The position numbers were made by a program, and so were the translations under genes. Of a stretch of DNA of 64,000 nucleotides, positions 17,912-25,471 are shown one piece after another. Source of the DNA: Amycolatopsis antarctica. Its GTDB lineage: Bacteria > Actinomycetota > Actinomycetes > Mycobacteriales > Pseudonocardiaceae. The DNA lies in the NCBI RefSeq assembly GCF_002262875.1, contig NZ_NKYE01000001.1:186001-250000 (forward strand). The letters run 5' to 3'. Each line of letters begins with the position of its first letter. The first letter of the stretch is position 1. The notes under the pieces were generated by a model. It saw only the letters and a list, made by a program, of their open reading frames with translations. It was not told the DNA's origin and made no database searches.

Positions 17912-19072
17912 ATGACGAGCAGCGACGAGATCCACCCCTTCCGCATCGACGTGCCCCAGGCCGAGCTGGACGAGCTCGGCCGCCGGATCGAGAACACCCG
18001 CTGGCCCCAGGAACTGCCCGGCGCGGGCTGGGCGTACGGCGTGCCGGTCGGCTACCTCAAAGGCCTGGCCGACTACTGGCGCACCGGCTACGACTGGCGT
18101 GCACACGAGCGACGGCTGAACGAGTTTGCCCAGTACACCACCGAGATCGACGGGCAGAACGTCCATTTTCTGCACGTTCGTTCGCCGGAACCCGGGGCGT
18201 TGCCGATGGTCCTGACACACGGCTGGCCCGGCTCGGTCGTGGAGTTCGCCGAGCTCGTCGGCCCGCTCACCGACCCGGCCGCGCACGGCGGCGATCCCGC
18301 CGACGCCTTCCATGTTGTCGTCCCCTCGCTGCCCGGGTTCGGTTTCTCCGGCCCGACCACCGAACCGGGCTGGACCTCGCGGCGGATCGCGGTGGCGTGG
18401 GCGGAGCTCATGCGCAGGCTCGGCTACGACCGTTACGTCGCCCAGGGCGGCGACTTCGGCGCGGGCATCTCCCGCGACCTCGGCCTGGTCGATGGCGAGC
18501 ACGTGGCCGCGATCCACGTCAACGGCGGGTTCGGCTACCCGGACGTGCCGGAGGAGGAGCTGGCGGACCTGACGGTCACCGAAAAGGCCAGGATCGCGCG
18601 GATGAACGAGTTCATGCGGGAACAGGGCGGTTATCTCGCGCAGCAGTCCTCCCGCCCGCAGACGCTGGCCTACGGCCTGGCGGACTCGCCTGCCGGTCAG
18701 CTCGCGTGGATCGTCGAACGGTTCCGCGAGTGGACCGACCCGGACCGGGAACTGCCGGAGGACGCCGTGGACCGCGACTGGATGCTCACCAACGTGACGA
18801 TCTACTGGCTCACCGGGACGGTGGCCTCCTCGGCGCGGCTGTACTACGAGGACACCGATTCGGGCGCGGGCTGGGCCGAGCCGGAACCCTCGACGGTGCC
18901 GTCCGCGGTCGCGCAGTTCGGCATCCAGGACGTCGCGATCCGGCGCTGCGACGAGAAGTCCAACAACATCGCCCGCTGGACCGAGTTCGACCGAGGCGGG
19001 CACTTCGCCGCGCTGGAGGCACCGGATCTGCTGCTCGGCGACGTGCGGGATTTCTTCCGCGACTACAGGTAG
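17912..19072 (+). CDS. Epoxide hydrolase (EHN-type alpha/beta hydrolase)
   Basis: A 386-residue soluble alpha/beta hydrolase that opens epoxides to diols. The N-terminal EHN cap (about residues 8-110: HPFRIDVPQAELDELGRRIE, WPQELPGAGWAYG) defines the microsomal/juvenile-hormone type. The hydrolase core has the oxyanion motif HGWPG (103-107), nucleophile D181 in GGDFGAG and His 364 in GGHFAALE. ATG at 17912 is preferred; an in-frame GTG lies 6 bp upstream. It is divergent from the WYL regulator, suggesting inducible detoxification or catabolism of an epoxide; substrate unknown. Confidence 0.9.
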   Translation: MTSSDEIHPFRIDVPQAELDELGRRIENTRWPQELPGAGWAYGVPVGYLKGLADYWRTGYDWRAHERRLNEFAQYTTEIDGQNVHFLHVRSPEPGALPMVLTHGWPGSVVEFAELVGPLTDPAAHGGDPADAFHVVVPSLPGFGFSGPTTEPGWTSRRIAVAWAELMRRLGYDRYVAQGGDFGAGISRDLGLVDGEHVAAIHVNGGFGYPDVPEEELADLTVTEKARIARMNEFMREQGGYLAQQSSRPQTLAYGLADSPAGQLAWIVERFREWTDPDRELPEDAVDRDWMLTNVTIYWLTGTVASSARLYYEDTDSGAGWAEPEPSTVPSAVAQFGIQDVAIRRCDEKSNNIARWTEFDRGGHFAALEAPDLLLGDVRDFFRDYR

Positions 19073-19142
19073 GCCGCGTGGAGGTGGTTCCCTGTCGTGC
19101 CGGGCACACCTTCCCGTCGGAACACCGTGATGTGGACGGGGT

Positions 19143-19712
19143 TCAGGTGACGGACCAGGCCGCCTCGATCATCCGGAAGATCTCCGCCAACGCGGCGTCC
19201 GGATCAGCCGCCTCGCTGGCGAGCGAGTAGGCGTCGATCACGAACCTCGCGATCGTTCGGCAGGCCGTCGTCGTCCGTCCGAGATCGGGATCCCCGGCGA
19301 TGGCCGCTGCCAGCGACTCGGCGTGACGCAGCCGCATCGACTCCTGGTGTCTCCGCAGGGCAGGCGACCGCTCGATCATGCCCCGGACAGGGGCGGCGTC
19401 CTCACCGGTGCAGTGTCGGACCAGCGCCGTGATTTCGCGGCGCAGCGCGGGGACGAGTGGCTCGTGCCGCGCCCGTTCGGTGACCGCCCGCGCGAGGCGT
19501 TGCTCGAAGTCTTCGTCCTGCTCGAACACCAGGGCCTCTTTCGAGGCGAAGTGGGAGAACAGCGTCGTGACGGCCACGTCGGCCGCGGCGGCCACATCGC
19601 GGATGCCCACCGCGTCGTATCCGTGCTCGAGGAAGAGCCGTAGCGCGGTGTCGGCGATTCTCTGGCGGGTCGCGGCCTTTTTGCGCTCACGACGGCCCGT
19701 CGGCGCGGTCAT
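19143..19712 (-). CDS. TetR-family transcription regulator
   Basis: A 189-residue repressor. Residues 10-58 are the TetR DNA-binding domain: AATRQRIADTALRLFLEHGY, DAVGIRDVAAAADVAVTTLF, SHFASKEALV. The helical C-terminal domain (60-189) would bind the inducer. It is divergent from the quinone-oxidoreductase gene across a 69-bp gap holding a perfect 9-bp inverted repeat, so it most likely represses both genes. Confidence 0.9.
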   Translation of the reverse strand: MTAPTGRRERKKAATRQRIADTALRLFLEHGYDAVGIRDVAAAADVAVTTLFSHFASKEALVFEQDEDFEQRLARAVTERARHEPLVPALRREITALVRHCTGEDAAPVRGMIERSPALRRHQESMRLRHAESLAAAIAGDPDLGRTTTACRTIARFVIDAYSLASEAADPDAALAEIFRMIEAAWSVT

Positions 19713-19738
19713 CGCGTGATGCTATCAAATACAAAAAC

Positions 19739-19766
19739 CTAACGGTTGCGAAATACTAACCGTTAG
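19739..19766. promoter_or_regulatory. Inverted-repeat operator, TetR / oxidoreductase
   Basis: CTAACGGTT (19739-19747) and AACCGTTAG (19758-19766) form a perfect 9-bp inverted repeat with a 10-nt spacer. The right arm lies within ACTAACCGTTAGT (19755-19767), itself a palindrome about one base. The AT-rich patch between the divergent genes probably carries both promoters. Size and position fit a TetR dimer-pair site. Confidence 0.72.
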
Positions 19767-19781
19767 TCTTACTGTGTGGGT

Positions 19782-20675
19782 ATGAAGAGAGTGAGTTTTG
19801 CCGAGTTCGGCGGCCCGGACGTGCTGCGACTCGTGGACGCGGAGGAGCCGCACACCGGTCCCGGTCAGATACGTGTCGCCGTCCGGGCGGCGGGGGTGAA
19901 TCCCGTCGACTGGAGGATCCGTGAGGGGCAGTTCCAGGAGGTCACGCCAATCGACCTGCCCGCCGGGGTCGGACAGGACGCTGCCGGGGTGGTGGACGAG
20001 ATCGGCGACGGAGTCGACGGGATCGAGGTCGGCGACCACGTGTTCGGCGAGGGTACGAGTACCTATGCCGAGTTCGCCGTGCTGTCCGCCTGGGCCCGTA
20101 TGCCGGTGGGGCTGACGTTCGAGGAGGCGGCCGGGTACCCCTCCGTGGTGGAGACCGCGTTGCGCATCCTCCGCGAGGCCGAGGTGCGGCCAGGGCAGAC
20201 GTTGCTGGTCAGTGGCGCGTCGGGAGGCGTCGGATCCGCGGTACTGCAGATCGCCCGCGACCGTGGCATCGCGGTGATCGGTATCGCCGGGGCGGCGAAC
20301 CAGGACTACCTGCGTGGTCTGGGTGCGCTCGCGACGACGTACGGCGAGGGCTGGGGCCAGCGGGTACGGCAGCTCGGCCACGTGGACGCGGCGCTCGATC
20401 TGGCGGGCTCCGGTGTGGTTGGCGAGCTCGTCGAGCTGACCGGGGACCCGCGCAGGGTCATCTCCATCGCCGACCTGGGCGCGCCGGAGTTCGGCGTCCG
20501 CTTCTCCGGGGTGGCCGGAAGCGTCCCGGACGCTCTCGCCGAGGCCGCCGATCTCATCTCCCGGCGGAAGCTGCACATCCCGGTCGAGAAGTCGTACTCG
20601 CTGACCGAGGCGGCGCAGGCGCACGCCGACAGTCAGGCAGGACATACTCGCGGGCGCCGTGTCGTAGTCGTCTGA
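19782..20675 (+). CDS. NADP-dependent oxidoreductase, quinone-reductase type (MDR)
   Basis: A 298-residue zinc-free medium-chain reductase. MKRVSFAEFGGPDVLRLVDA opens the GroES-like domain, GVNPVDWRIREG is the conserved substrate-side segment, and GQTLLVSGASGGVGSAVLQI is the NADP-binding loop. No catalytic-zinc ligands are seen. The family reduces quinones or activated alkenes with NADPH. ATG at 19782; an in-frame GTG lies at 19776. Probably repressed by the divergent TetR regulator. Substrate unknown. Confidence 0.9.
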   Translation: MKRVSFAEFGGPDVLRLVDAEEPHTGPGQIRVAVRAAGVNPVDWRIREGQFQEVTPIDLPAGVGQDAAGVVDEIGDGVDGIEVGDHVFGEGTSTYAEFAVLSAWARMPVGLTFEEAAGYPSVVETALRILREAEVRPGQTLLVSGASGGVGSAVLQIARDRGIAVIGIAGAANQDYLRGLGALATTYGEGWGQRVRQLGHVDAALDLAGSGVVGELVELTGDPRRVISIADLGAPEFGVRFSGVAGSVPDALAEAADLISRRKLHIPVEKSYSLTEAAQAHADSQAGHTRGRRVVVV

Positions 20676-20721
20676 CGACGGATCCTTCGCCCGTGGAGCG
20701 GCTTTCGGCGGCCACGCGCAG

Positions 20722-21666
20722 CTAGTTGCCCGGTGCCGTGCTCGGCGGCACCGGGCACTCGCGCGGGCCGGGGCGGTGGCCGGTGATCAGCCACTGCTCG
20801 TTCTCCACCTTCGTCGCGGTGAACTCGCCGAGCACCGGCCCGCCGCTGATCGGGAACCGGCAGGAGTCGATGGTGATCGTGTCGCCCTGGATGGGTTCCG
20901 AGGTGTACGAGGGGATCGACTCGGCGTAGTCGTTGACGTTCGACACCTGGCCGTGCAGCGCCTCGACGGCCAGTTTGCAGTCGGCGAAGCCCATGTTCCT
21001 GGCGAAGTCCTGTTGCTGCGCCTCGGCGAACCGGCCGCACCCCTGCGGCACGAGGTTCTGCGCGACGGCGTCGTAGACGGTGCGCACGGCCTCGTACGGG
21101 TTCTTCGACAGCAGTTCGTTCGTCCGGTAGGTGCCGCCGCCGTCGGCGACGAACTCCTCCGTGGTTTTGTCCTCGTCCGGCGAGCCGAAGTAGTGGTTGT
21201 ACGCCCACGCGCCCGCACCGACAAGCAGCGCCAGGAAGATCGCCGCGGTGAGCACCTTGCCGCCCAGCTTGCGCAGCCAGCGCGGCGTCCGCGGCCGACG
21301 CTCCGCCGGAACCAGTTCGCCGGCCGCCCGGGCTCGCGCACCGGGGTGCTCCAGCGGGTACTGCCTGGCCTCGATCGGCGGCTGCTGTGGCGGACCGGGC
21401 TGATGCGGCACCGGACTCTGCTGCGGTGCGGGCACCATGGCACCGCCCTGTTGCCCGGTGCCGCCCTGCTGCGCCTCGGTGAACCGCAGGAACTCCTGGA
21501 ACTGCTGGAATTGCTGGAACTGACGGAGTTGCTCGGGATCCAGCGGCGGGCCCGCCGCCGACCCGCCCGCGCCGGATGAAGGCTCGCCGGACGCCCCGGC
21601 GCCGGGCACCGGGATACCGTCCGGAGGCGTGTCCTCGTCGGGCCGCTGCTCTCCTCGCTCCGCCAC
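20722..21666 (-). CDS. Hypothetical single-pass membrane protein with Gln-rich N-terminus
   Basis: Unrecognised protein of about 314 residues. The cytoplasmic N-terminal 150 residues are Pro/Gln/Gly-rich with the repeat QFQQFQQFQEF. One membrane helix (KVLTAAIFLALLVGAGAWAY) follows, then an extracytoplasmic domain of about 150 residues with three cysteines (QGCGRF, ADCKLA, DSCRFP) plus one near the end (RECPVP). The overall design recalls actinobacterial cell-envelope proteins with DUF4878- or nuclear-transport-factor-like external domains, but I cannot assign a family. GTG at 21666 is my choice of start; the frame is open to 21723. Confidence 0.6.
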   Translation of the reverse strand: MAERGEQRPDEDTPPDGIPVPGAGASGEPSSGAGGSAAGPPLDPEQLRQFQQFQQFQEFLRFTEAQQGGTGQQGGAMVPAPQQSPVPHQPGPPQQPPIEARQYPLEHPGARARAAGELVPAERRPRTPRWLRKLGGKVLTAAIFLALLVGAGAWAYNHYFGSPDEDKTTEEFVADGGGTYRTNELLSKNPYEAVRTVYDAVAQNLVPQGCGRFAEAQQQDFARNMGFADCKLAVEALHGQVSNVNDYAESIPSYTSEPIQGDTITIDSCRFPISGGPVLGEFTATKVENEQWLITGHRPGPRECPVPPSTAPGN

Positions 21667-21799
21667 GCGACCATGATGCCTGCCCGGCCGGGCGGCCGCC
21701 GTCCGCCCATCGGGTCGAACCATCGAGTCGGACGAAGGCGCGGCAGGGGCCGGCGCGAAGCGCTCACCGGCGTTGACGTAGTATTCACGACGTTCTACC

Positions 21800-21950
21800 G
21801 AAGACCGCTGGTCTTCCCCACGTCAATCGGGCGAGGGGAACGAAGGTCCCGCAAAGCCGGGCGACCCGCGCAGGAGGAACGAGGCCACTCGCACCGTCGT
21901 GTGCGAGATCGACGCCCCGCGCCTGCTGCGCCGGGGCGTTTCGTCTTTTC
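21800..21950 (+). ncRNA. Ribosomal L10 (rplJ) leader with attenuator-like terminator
   Basis: The rplJ-rplL leader fits the bacterial L10 leader: a 7-bp hairpin GAAGACC / GGTCTTC (21800-21806 / 21810-21816), the conserved GCAGGAGGAACGAGGC near 21869-21884, and then a GC-rich stem ACGCCCCG / CGGGGCGT (21912-21919 / 21932-21939) followed by the T-rich TTTCGTCTTTT. L10(L12)4 binding to such leaders represses rplJ-rplL. The final hairpin looks like a transcription attenuator placed about 45 bp before the rplJ start. TTGACG at 21773-21778 is a candidate -35; the matching -10 is unclear. The remaining bases of the 330-bp gap (21667-21996) hold nothing else. Confidence 0.72.
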
Positions 21951-21996
21951 CGGGCCGGGTGCGCCAGTGGTCACCTAGCACAGAGAGGAGGCGACC

Positions 21997-22551
21997 ATGG
22001 CGAAGCCCGACAAGGTGGCGGCCGTCGCCGAGATCGCGGACCGGTTCCGTACGAGCTCGGCAACAGTTGTCACCGAGTACACCGGTCTCTCGGTGTCTCA
22101 GCTCAGCCAGTTGCGCCTTGCTCTCGGCACCAGCGCCAAGTACCGGGTCGCGAAGAACACCCTCGTCAAGCGCGCCGCGCAGGACGCGGGCATCGAGGGT
22201 CTCGACGACCTCTTCGTCGGTCCGACCGCCATCACCTTCGTCGAAGGTGAACCGGTCGACGCCGCGAAGGCAATGCGTGACTTCGCCAAGGACAACAACG
22301 CCCTCAAGATCAAGGGCGGCTACATGGATGGCCGCCCGCTGAGCGTCGACGAGATCAAGCAGCTCGCCGACCTCGACAGCCGCGAGGTCCTGCTGTCCAA
22401 GGCGGCCGGTGCGTTCAAGGCGAAGCTTTCCCAGGCCGCGGCGCTGTTCCAGGCGCCCGCGTCCCAGGTGGCTCGCCTTGCCGTCGCACTGGAGGAGAAG
22501 CGCCAGGCCGAGTCCGCCGGCACGACCGCCGACGCACCCGCCGAGAGCTGA
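21997..22551 (+). CDS. rplJ: 50S ribosomal protein L10
   Basis: A 184-residue base of the ribosomal stalk, binding 23S rRNA and the L7/L12 dimers through its C-terminal helix. [40 protein letters not shown] and [17 protein letters not shown] are typical. ATG at 21997 follows AGAGAGGAGG. Operon partner rplL starts 49 bp downstream. Confidence 0.98.
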   Translation: MAKPDKVAAVAEIADRFRTSSATVVTEYTGLSVSQLSQLRLALGTSAKYRVAKNTLVKRAAQDAGIEGLDDLFVGPTAITFVEGEPVDAAKAMRDFAKDNNALKIKGGYMDGRPLSVDEIKQLADLDSREVLLSKAAGAFKAKLSQAAALFQAPASQVARLAVALEEKRQAESAGTTADAPAES

Positions 22552-22600
22552 ACACACCCACCCCCCGAACACTTAGTTCGCATCTAGAGAGGACGCCATC

Positions 22601-22981
22601 ATGGCGAAGCTGAGCACCGACGAACTGCTCGACGCTTTCAAGGAGCTCACCCTGCTCGAGCTCTCCGAGTTCGTGAAGCAGTTCGAGGAGACCTTCGACG
22701 TCACCGCCGCCGCCCCGGCCGCCGTCGTGGCCGCCGCCCCGGTCGCCGCCGAGGCAGCCGAGGAGCAGGACGAGTTCGACGTCGTCCTCGAGTCCGCCGG
22801 TGACAAGAAGATCCAGGTCATCAAGGTCGTCCGCGAGGTCGTCTCGGGCCTGGGCCTGAAGGAGGCCAAGGAGATGGTCGAGGGTGCGCCCAAGGCCCTC
22901 CTGGAGAAGGTCGACAAGGACGCCGCCAACGCGGCCAAGGAGAAGCTCGAGGCTGCCGGCGCCAAGATCGCCATCAAGTGA
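22601..22981 (+). CDS. rplL: 50S ribosomal protein L7/L12
   Basis: A 126-residue stalk protein that recruits and activates translational GTPases. It has the N-terminal dimerisation helix ([20 protein letters not shown]), an Ala-rich hinge, and the C-terminal domain ([20 protein letters not shown] ... [20 protein letters not shown]). ATG at 22601 follows AGAGAGGA. A 16-bp hairpin follows the stop. Confidence 0.98.
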   Translation: MAKLSTDELLDAFKELTLLELSEFVKQFEETFDVTAAAPAAVVAAAPVAAEAAEEQDEFDVVLESAGDKKIQVIKVVREVVSGLGLKEAKEMVEGAPKALLEKVDKDAANAAKEKLEAAGAKIAIK

Positions 22982-23000
22982 TCTAGCGTCACGCCGTTCG

Positions 23001-23036
23001 CGAAGGGCGGGTACCCCACGGGGTGCCCGCCCTTCG
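23001..23036 (+). terminator. Terminator hairpin after rplL
   Basis: CGAAGGGCGGGTACCC (23001-23016) pairs with GGGTGCCCGCCCTTCG (23021-23036): 16 bp with one T-G pair and a 4-nt loop. No T tract. Confidence 0.82.
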
Positions 23037-23113
23037 TGCGTTCCGGCTCGGGTGCGCGTTCCTTGCCTGCCGGTCGTCGCCCCTGCCGGTCGTCGGCTGT
23101 CCGCTGGGGCGGA

Positions 23114-24160
23114 TCAGAGGTCGAGCACCAGCCGTCCGCCGTCGGCGCGGGAGACGCACAGCAGCATGCCGTCCGCGCGCTGCTCCTGTGTGAGTGTGTG
23201 GTCACGGTGGTCCGGTTCGCCGTCGAGTACCCGGGTCCGGCAGGTGCCGCAGAAACCCTGACGGCAGGAGTACGCCACGTCCGGTTTCGCGGTGCGGACG
23301 ACGTCCAGCGCGGACCGGTCGGCGGGCACGGTCAGCACCCGGCCGGTGCGTGCCAGCTCCACCTCGAACGTCCGTCCGCCGGAGATCGGCGGCGCGGAGA
23401 AGCGTTCGAAGTGCAGTGAGCGTGCCCGGCTCGCCGGCAGGTCCAGTCGCAGGCCGGTGATCATCGGGATCGGGCCGCAGCAGTACACGGTCGCGCCGTC
23501 CGGGGCGTGTTCGAGCAGTTCCGCACCGGAGGCCGGGATCCCGTAGTCGTCGTCGGTGCGTACCCATACCCGGCCGGTGTCGGATCCGGCCAGTTCGCCG
23601 AGGAACGGCAGCGACGACCGGGACCGTCCACAGTAGACGAGGCGCCAGTCGGCGCCTGCGGCCGCGGCGGCCCGCACCATCGGCAGGATCGGTGTGATGC
23701 CGATGCCGCCCGCCACGAACAGGTAGCGCTGCGCCGCGACGAACGGGAACGCGTTGCGCGGCCCGCGCACCACGAGCGGGTCGCCCGCGCGCAGGCTCTG
23801 GTGGATCTCGCCGGACGCGCCGCCGCGGTCGATCCGGCGGACGGCGATGCGGTACTCCCGGGCCCGATTCCGGTCGCCGCACAGTGAGTACTGCCGCACC
23901 CTGCCGGAGGGCAGCACGAGGTCGAGATGCGCCCCGGGCCGCCAGCGCGGCAGCACCCGGCCGTCCGGTGCGGACAACGTCAGCCCGCGCACCCCGTCCG
24001 CCTCCTCCCGGACGGCCGTGACGACGAGGCGCAGGTCGCGGTCGACGGGGGTGACCGGCGGTCTGCCACGGTCCAAACGCGACAGTCGTTCGTAGACGGT
24101 GATGACCCTGCCGATGCCGCGGACGAGGCGGTCGGTTCCGCCGGTCCCGGTCCGGCTCAC
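23114..24160 (-). CDS. Ferredoxin-NAD(P)H oxidoreductase with C-terminal 2Fe-2S domain
   Basis: A 348-residue electron-transfer protein of the phthalate-dioxygenase-reductase/VanB type. The flavin domain contains RVRQYSLCGD (RxYS flavin motif), the nucleotide domain GGIGITPILPM and YCCGPIPM, and the plant-type ferredoxin domain C299, C304, C307 and C335 (YSCRQGFCGTCRTRV ... LLCVSRADG). It would pass electrons from NAD(P)H to a partner oxygenase or desaturase. GTG at 24160 overlaps the upstream hydrolase stop (GTGA), so the two are translationally coupled. An earlier in-frame opening runs through the hydrolase gene and is not coding. Confidence 0.9.
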   Translation of the reverse strand: MSRTGTGGTDRLVRGIGRVITVYERLSRLDRGRPPVTPVDRDLRLVVTAVREEADGVRGLTLSAPDGRVLPRWRPGAHLDLVLPSGRVRQYSLCGDRNRAREYRIAVRRIDRGGASGEIHQSLRAGDPLVVRGPRNAFPFVAAQRYLFVAGGIGITPILPMVRAAAAAGADWRLVYCGRSRSSLPFLGELAGSDTGRVWVRTDDDYGIPASGAELLEHAPDGATVYCCGPIPMITGLRLDLPASRARSLHFERFSAPPISGGRTFEVELARTGRVLTVPADRSALDVVRTAKPDVAYSCRQGFCGTCRTRVLDGEPDHRDHTLTQEQRADGMLLCVSRADGGRLVLDL

Positions 24161-25071
24161 CGCTCGCCTGCCTGCGCCGCGGGAGAGTCGGCCAGGTAGG
24201 CGATCGCCTGACTGGTCGAACCGTGTTGCGAGGGGTGGTACGAGCGGCGGAAGTACGGCGTCAGCAGGCGCAGCGTCTCGCCGAATCCGGGGGTGAGGCC
24301 GTGCTTGCGGGTACGCATCAGATCGCGCAACCGCGGCCTGACCCGGCCGCCGAGCCGCGGGTCGTGCGCGAGCAGGTAGCGCGTGCCGCGGACCCACAGC
24401 CAGAAGAAGAACGGTGCGGCGAGCAGGAACAGCCGGACCCGGCGGAAGTACCTGCCGTCGAGATGCTGGTAGAGGTCGTAGGCCACGGCGCGGTGTTCGA
24501 CCTCCTCGGAACCGTGCCAGCGCAGCAGGTCCAGCATCGTCGGGTCGGCGCCTGCCTCGTCCAGTGCCCGGGCGTCGAGGATCCACTGGCCGAGGAACGC
24601 GGTGATGTGCTCGATCCCGGCGATCAGCGCTACCCGTTCGACGAGCCATTCCTCCTGGCGGCGTCCGGTGTACCCGCGGTCGCCGAGGATCCGGCCGAAC
24701 AGGTGCGCGATCTGCCGGGTGTAGGGGCGGGTGTCCAGGCCGTGCGCGTCGAAGTGGTCGAGGACGCCCTGGTGGGACTTGGCGTGCACGGCTTCCTGGC
24801 CGATGAAGCCGAGGACGTCCTCGCGCAGCTTCTCGTCCTCGATCAGCGGCAGTGCCTGGCCGAACACGCGGACGAAGAACTCCTCGCCCTCGGGCAGCAG
24901 CAGGTGCAGCACGTTGATGACGTGGGTGGCGAACGGGTCGCCGGGGATCCAGTGCATCGGCAGTGCGGACCAGTCGAAGTGCACGTCGCGGGCGCGCAGC
25001 GCGATCTCCTCCGGCTCGGCGGAGTGGTCGTCGGCGGAGTGGTCCCCGGCGGGGGCAGCGTCGGCGGGCAT
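24157..25071 (-). CDS. Predicted metal-dependent hydrolase / oxygenase-like helical protein (PF10118 type)
   Basis: A 304-residue protein of the family annotated as predicted metal-dependent hydrolase: MHWIPGDPFATHVINVLHLL, LPEGEEFFVRVFGQALPLIE, GQEAVHAKSHQGVLDHFDAH, HITAFLGQWIL and WHGSEEVEHRAVAYDLYQHL. The Glu/His pattern (EEFF, EAVHAKSH, EH, EEVEHRA) looks like a ferritin-like di-iron site, spaced as ExxH motifs. With a ferredoxin reductase coupled directly downstream, a di-iron oxygenase or desaturase seems more likely than a hydrolase; this is inference. ATG at 25071. A triple half-site operator candidate lies 60 bp upstream. Confidence 0.75.
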   Translation of the reverse strand: MPADAAPAGDHSADDHSAEPEEIALRARDVHFDWSALPMHWIPGDPFATHVINVLHLLLPEGEEFFVRVFGQALPLIEDEKLREDVLGFIGQEAVHAKSHQGVLDHFDAHGLDTRPYTRQIAHLFGRILGDRGYTGRRQEEWLVERVALIAGIEHITAFLGQWILDARALDEAGADPTMLDLLRWHGSEEVEHRAVAYDLYQHLDGRYFRRVRLFLLAAPFFFWLWVRGTRYLLAHDPRLGGRVRPRLRDLMRTRKHGLTPGFGETLRLLTPYFRRSYHPSQHGSTSQAIAYLADSPAAQAGER

Positions 25072-25130
25072 GGGTACGAACCTCCTCGGCGAGCCTGGGC
25101 GACGGCGTCGTCGACATCGTCGGCCAGCAC

Positions 25131-25152
25131 GTTACCACCGGTAACAGTTACC
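25131..25152. promoter_or_regulatory. Triple half-site operator candidate, hydrolase/reductase operon
   Basis: GTTACC (25131-25136), ACC, GGTAAC (25140-25145), A, GTTACC (25147-25152): a palindrome plus a third direct half-site, 60 bp upstream of the metal-hydrolase start. This resembles sites of TetR-type regulators. No regulator gene is adjacent. Confidence 0.5.
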
Positions 25153-25204
25153 TCAATTAGCGGAAACCGTGCGCCCGTATTGCCCGATTCCGTGGGCCAC
25201 GGCG

Positions 25205-25231
25205 CGACATTTAGCCCGCTAAACGCGCTCG
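25205..25231 (-). repeat. Palindromic intergenic repeat, copy 1
   Basis: Read on the minus strand it is CGAGCGCG followed by the palindrome TTTAGC-GG-GCTAAA and TGTCG. Three further copies lie at 51181, 51291 and 51441. It is intergenic, between the hydrolase operon and the mce operon. Confidence 0.75.
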
Positions 25232-25245
25232 GCGCCGGACGGAAA

Positions 25246-25264
25246 GCGACATTCCGCCCGGAAT
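25246..25264. repeat. Variant palindrome beside copy 1
   Basis: GCGAC is followed by ATTCCG-CC-CGGAAT. Like copy 1 it is preceded by GCGAC and built of 6-bp arms around CC, but both arms differ together, so the palindrome is kept while the sequence changes. Confidence 0.45.
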
Positions 25265-25471
25265 CGGAGCCCGTCACGCAATGCGCGGGGAGAGGCAAGC
25301 GCGGTCACCCACGCGGACGTACCGGCCGCCGCGAAAGATCAATAACCCACGAGTAACCTGCTCGCGTCCGGCTCGTTGCACCACAGGTGATGCCGGTACC
25401 GGTGGATACTGCCCTGCGCGGCGGCCCCGGTCGCGCGAGCCGACCAGAGACAGCTTCGATGAGGAGGTGCG

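Larger units (their letters stand above)
25072..25471. other. 400-bp intergenic region before the mce operon
   Basis: Divergent gap between the hydrolase operon and mkl. It contains the GTTACC half-sites (25131-25152), two palindromic elements (25205-25231 and 25251-25264) and a possible -10 TAACCT (25354-25359). No gene is evident. Confidence 0.5.

Noticed and set aside
23114-25138. A single 674-codon minus-strand ORF
   Set aside because: Only the C-terminal 348 codons encode the ferredoxin reductase; the rest overlaps the metal-hydrolase gene in another frame and is Arg/Pro-rich noise.
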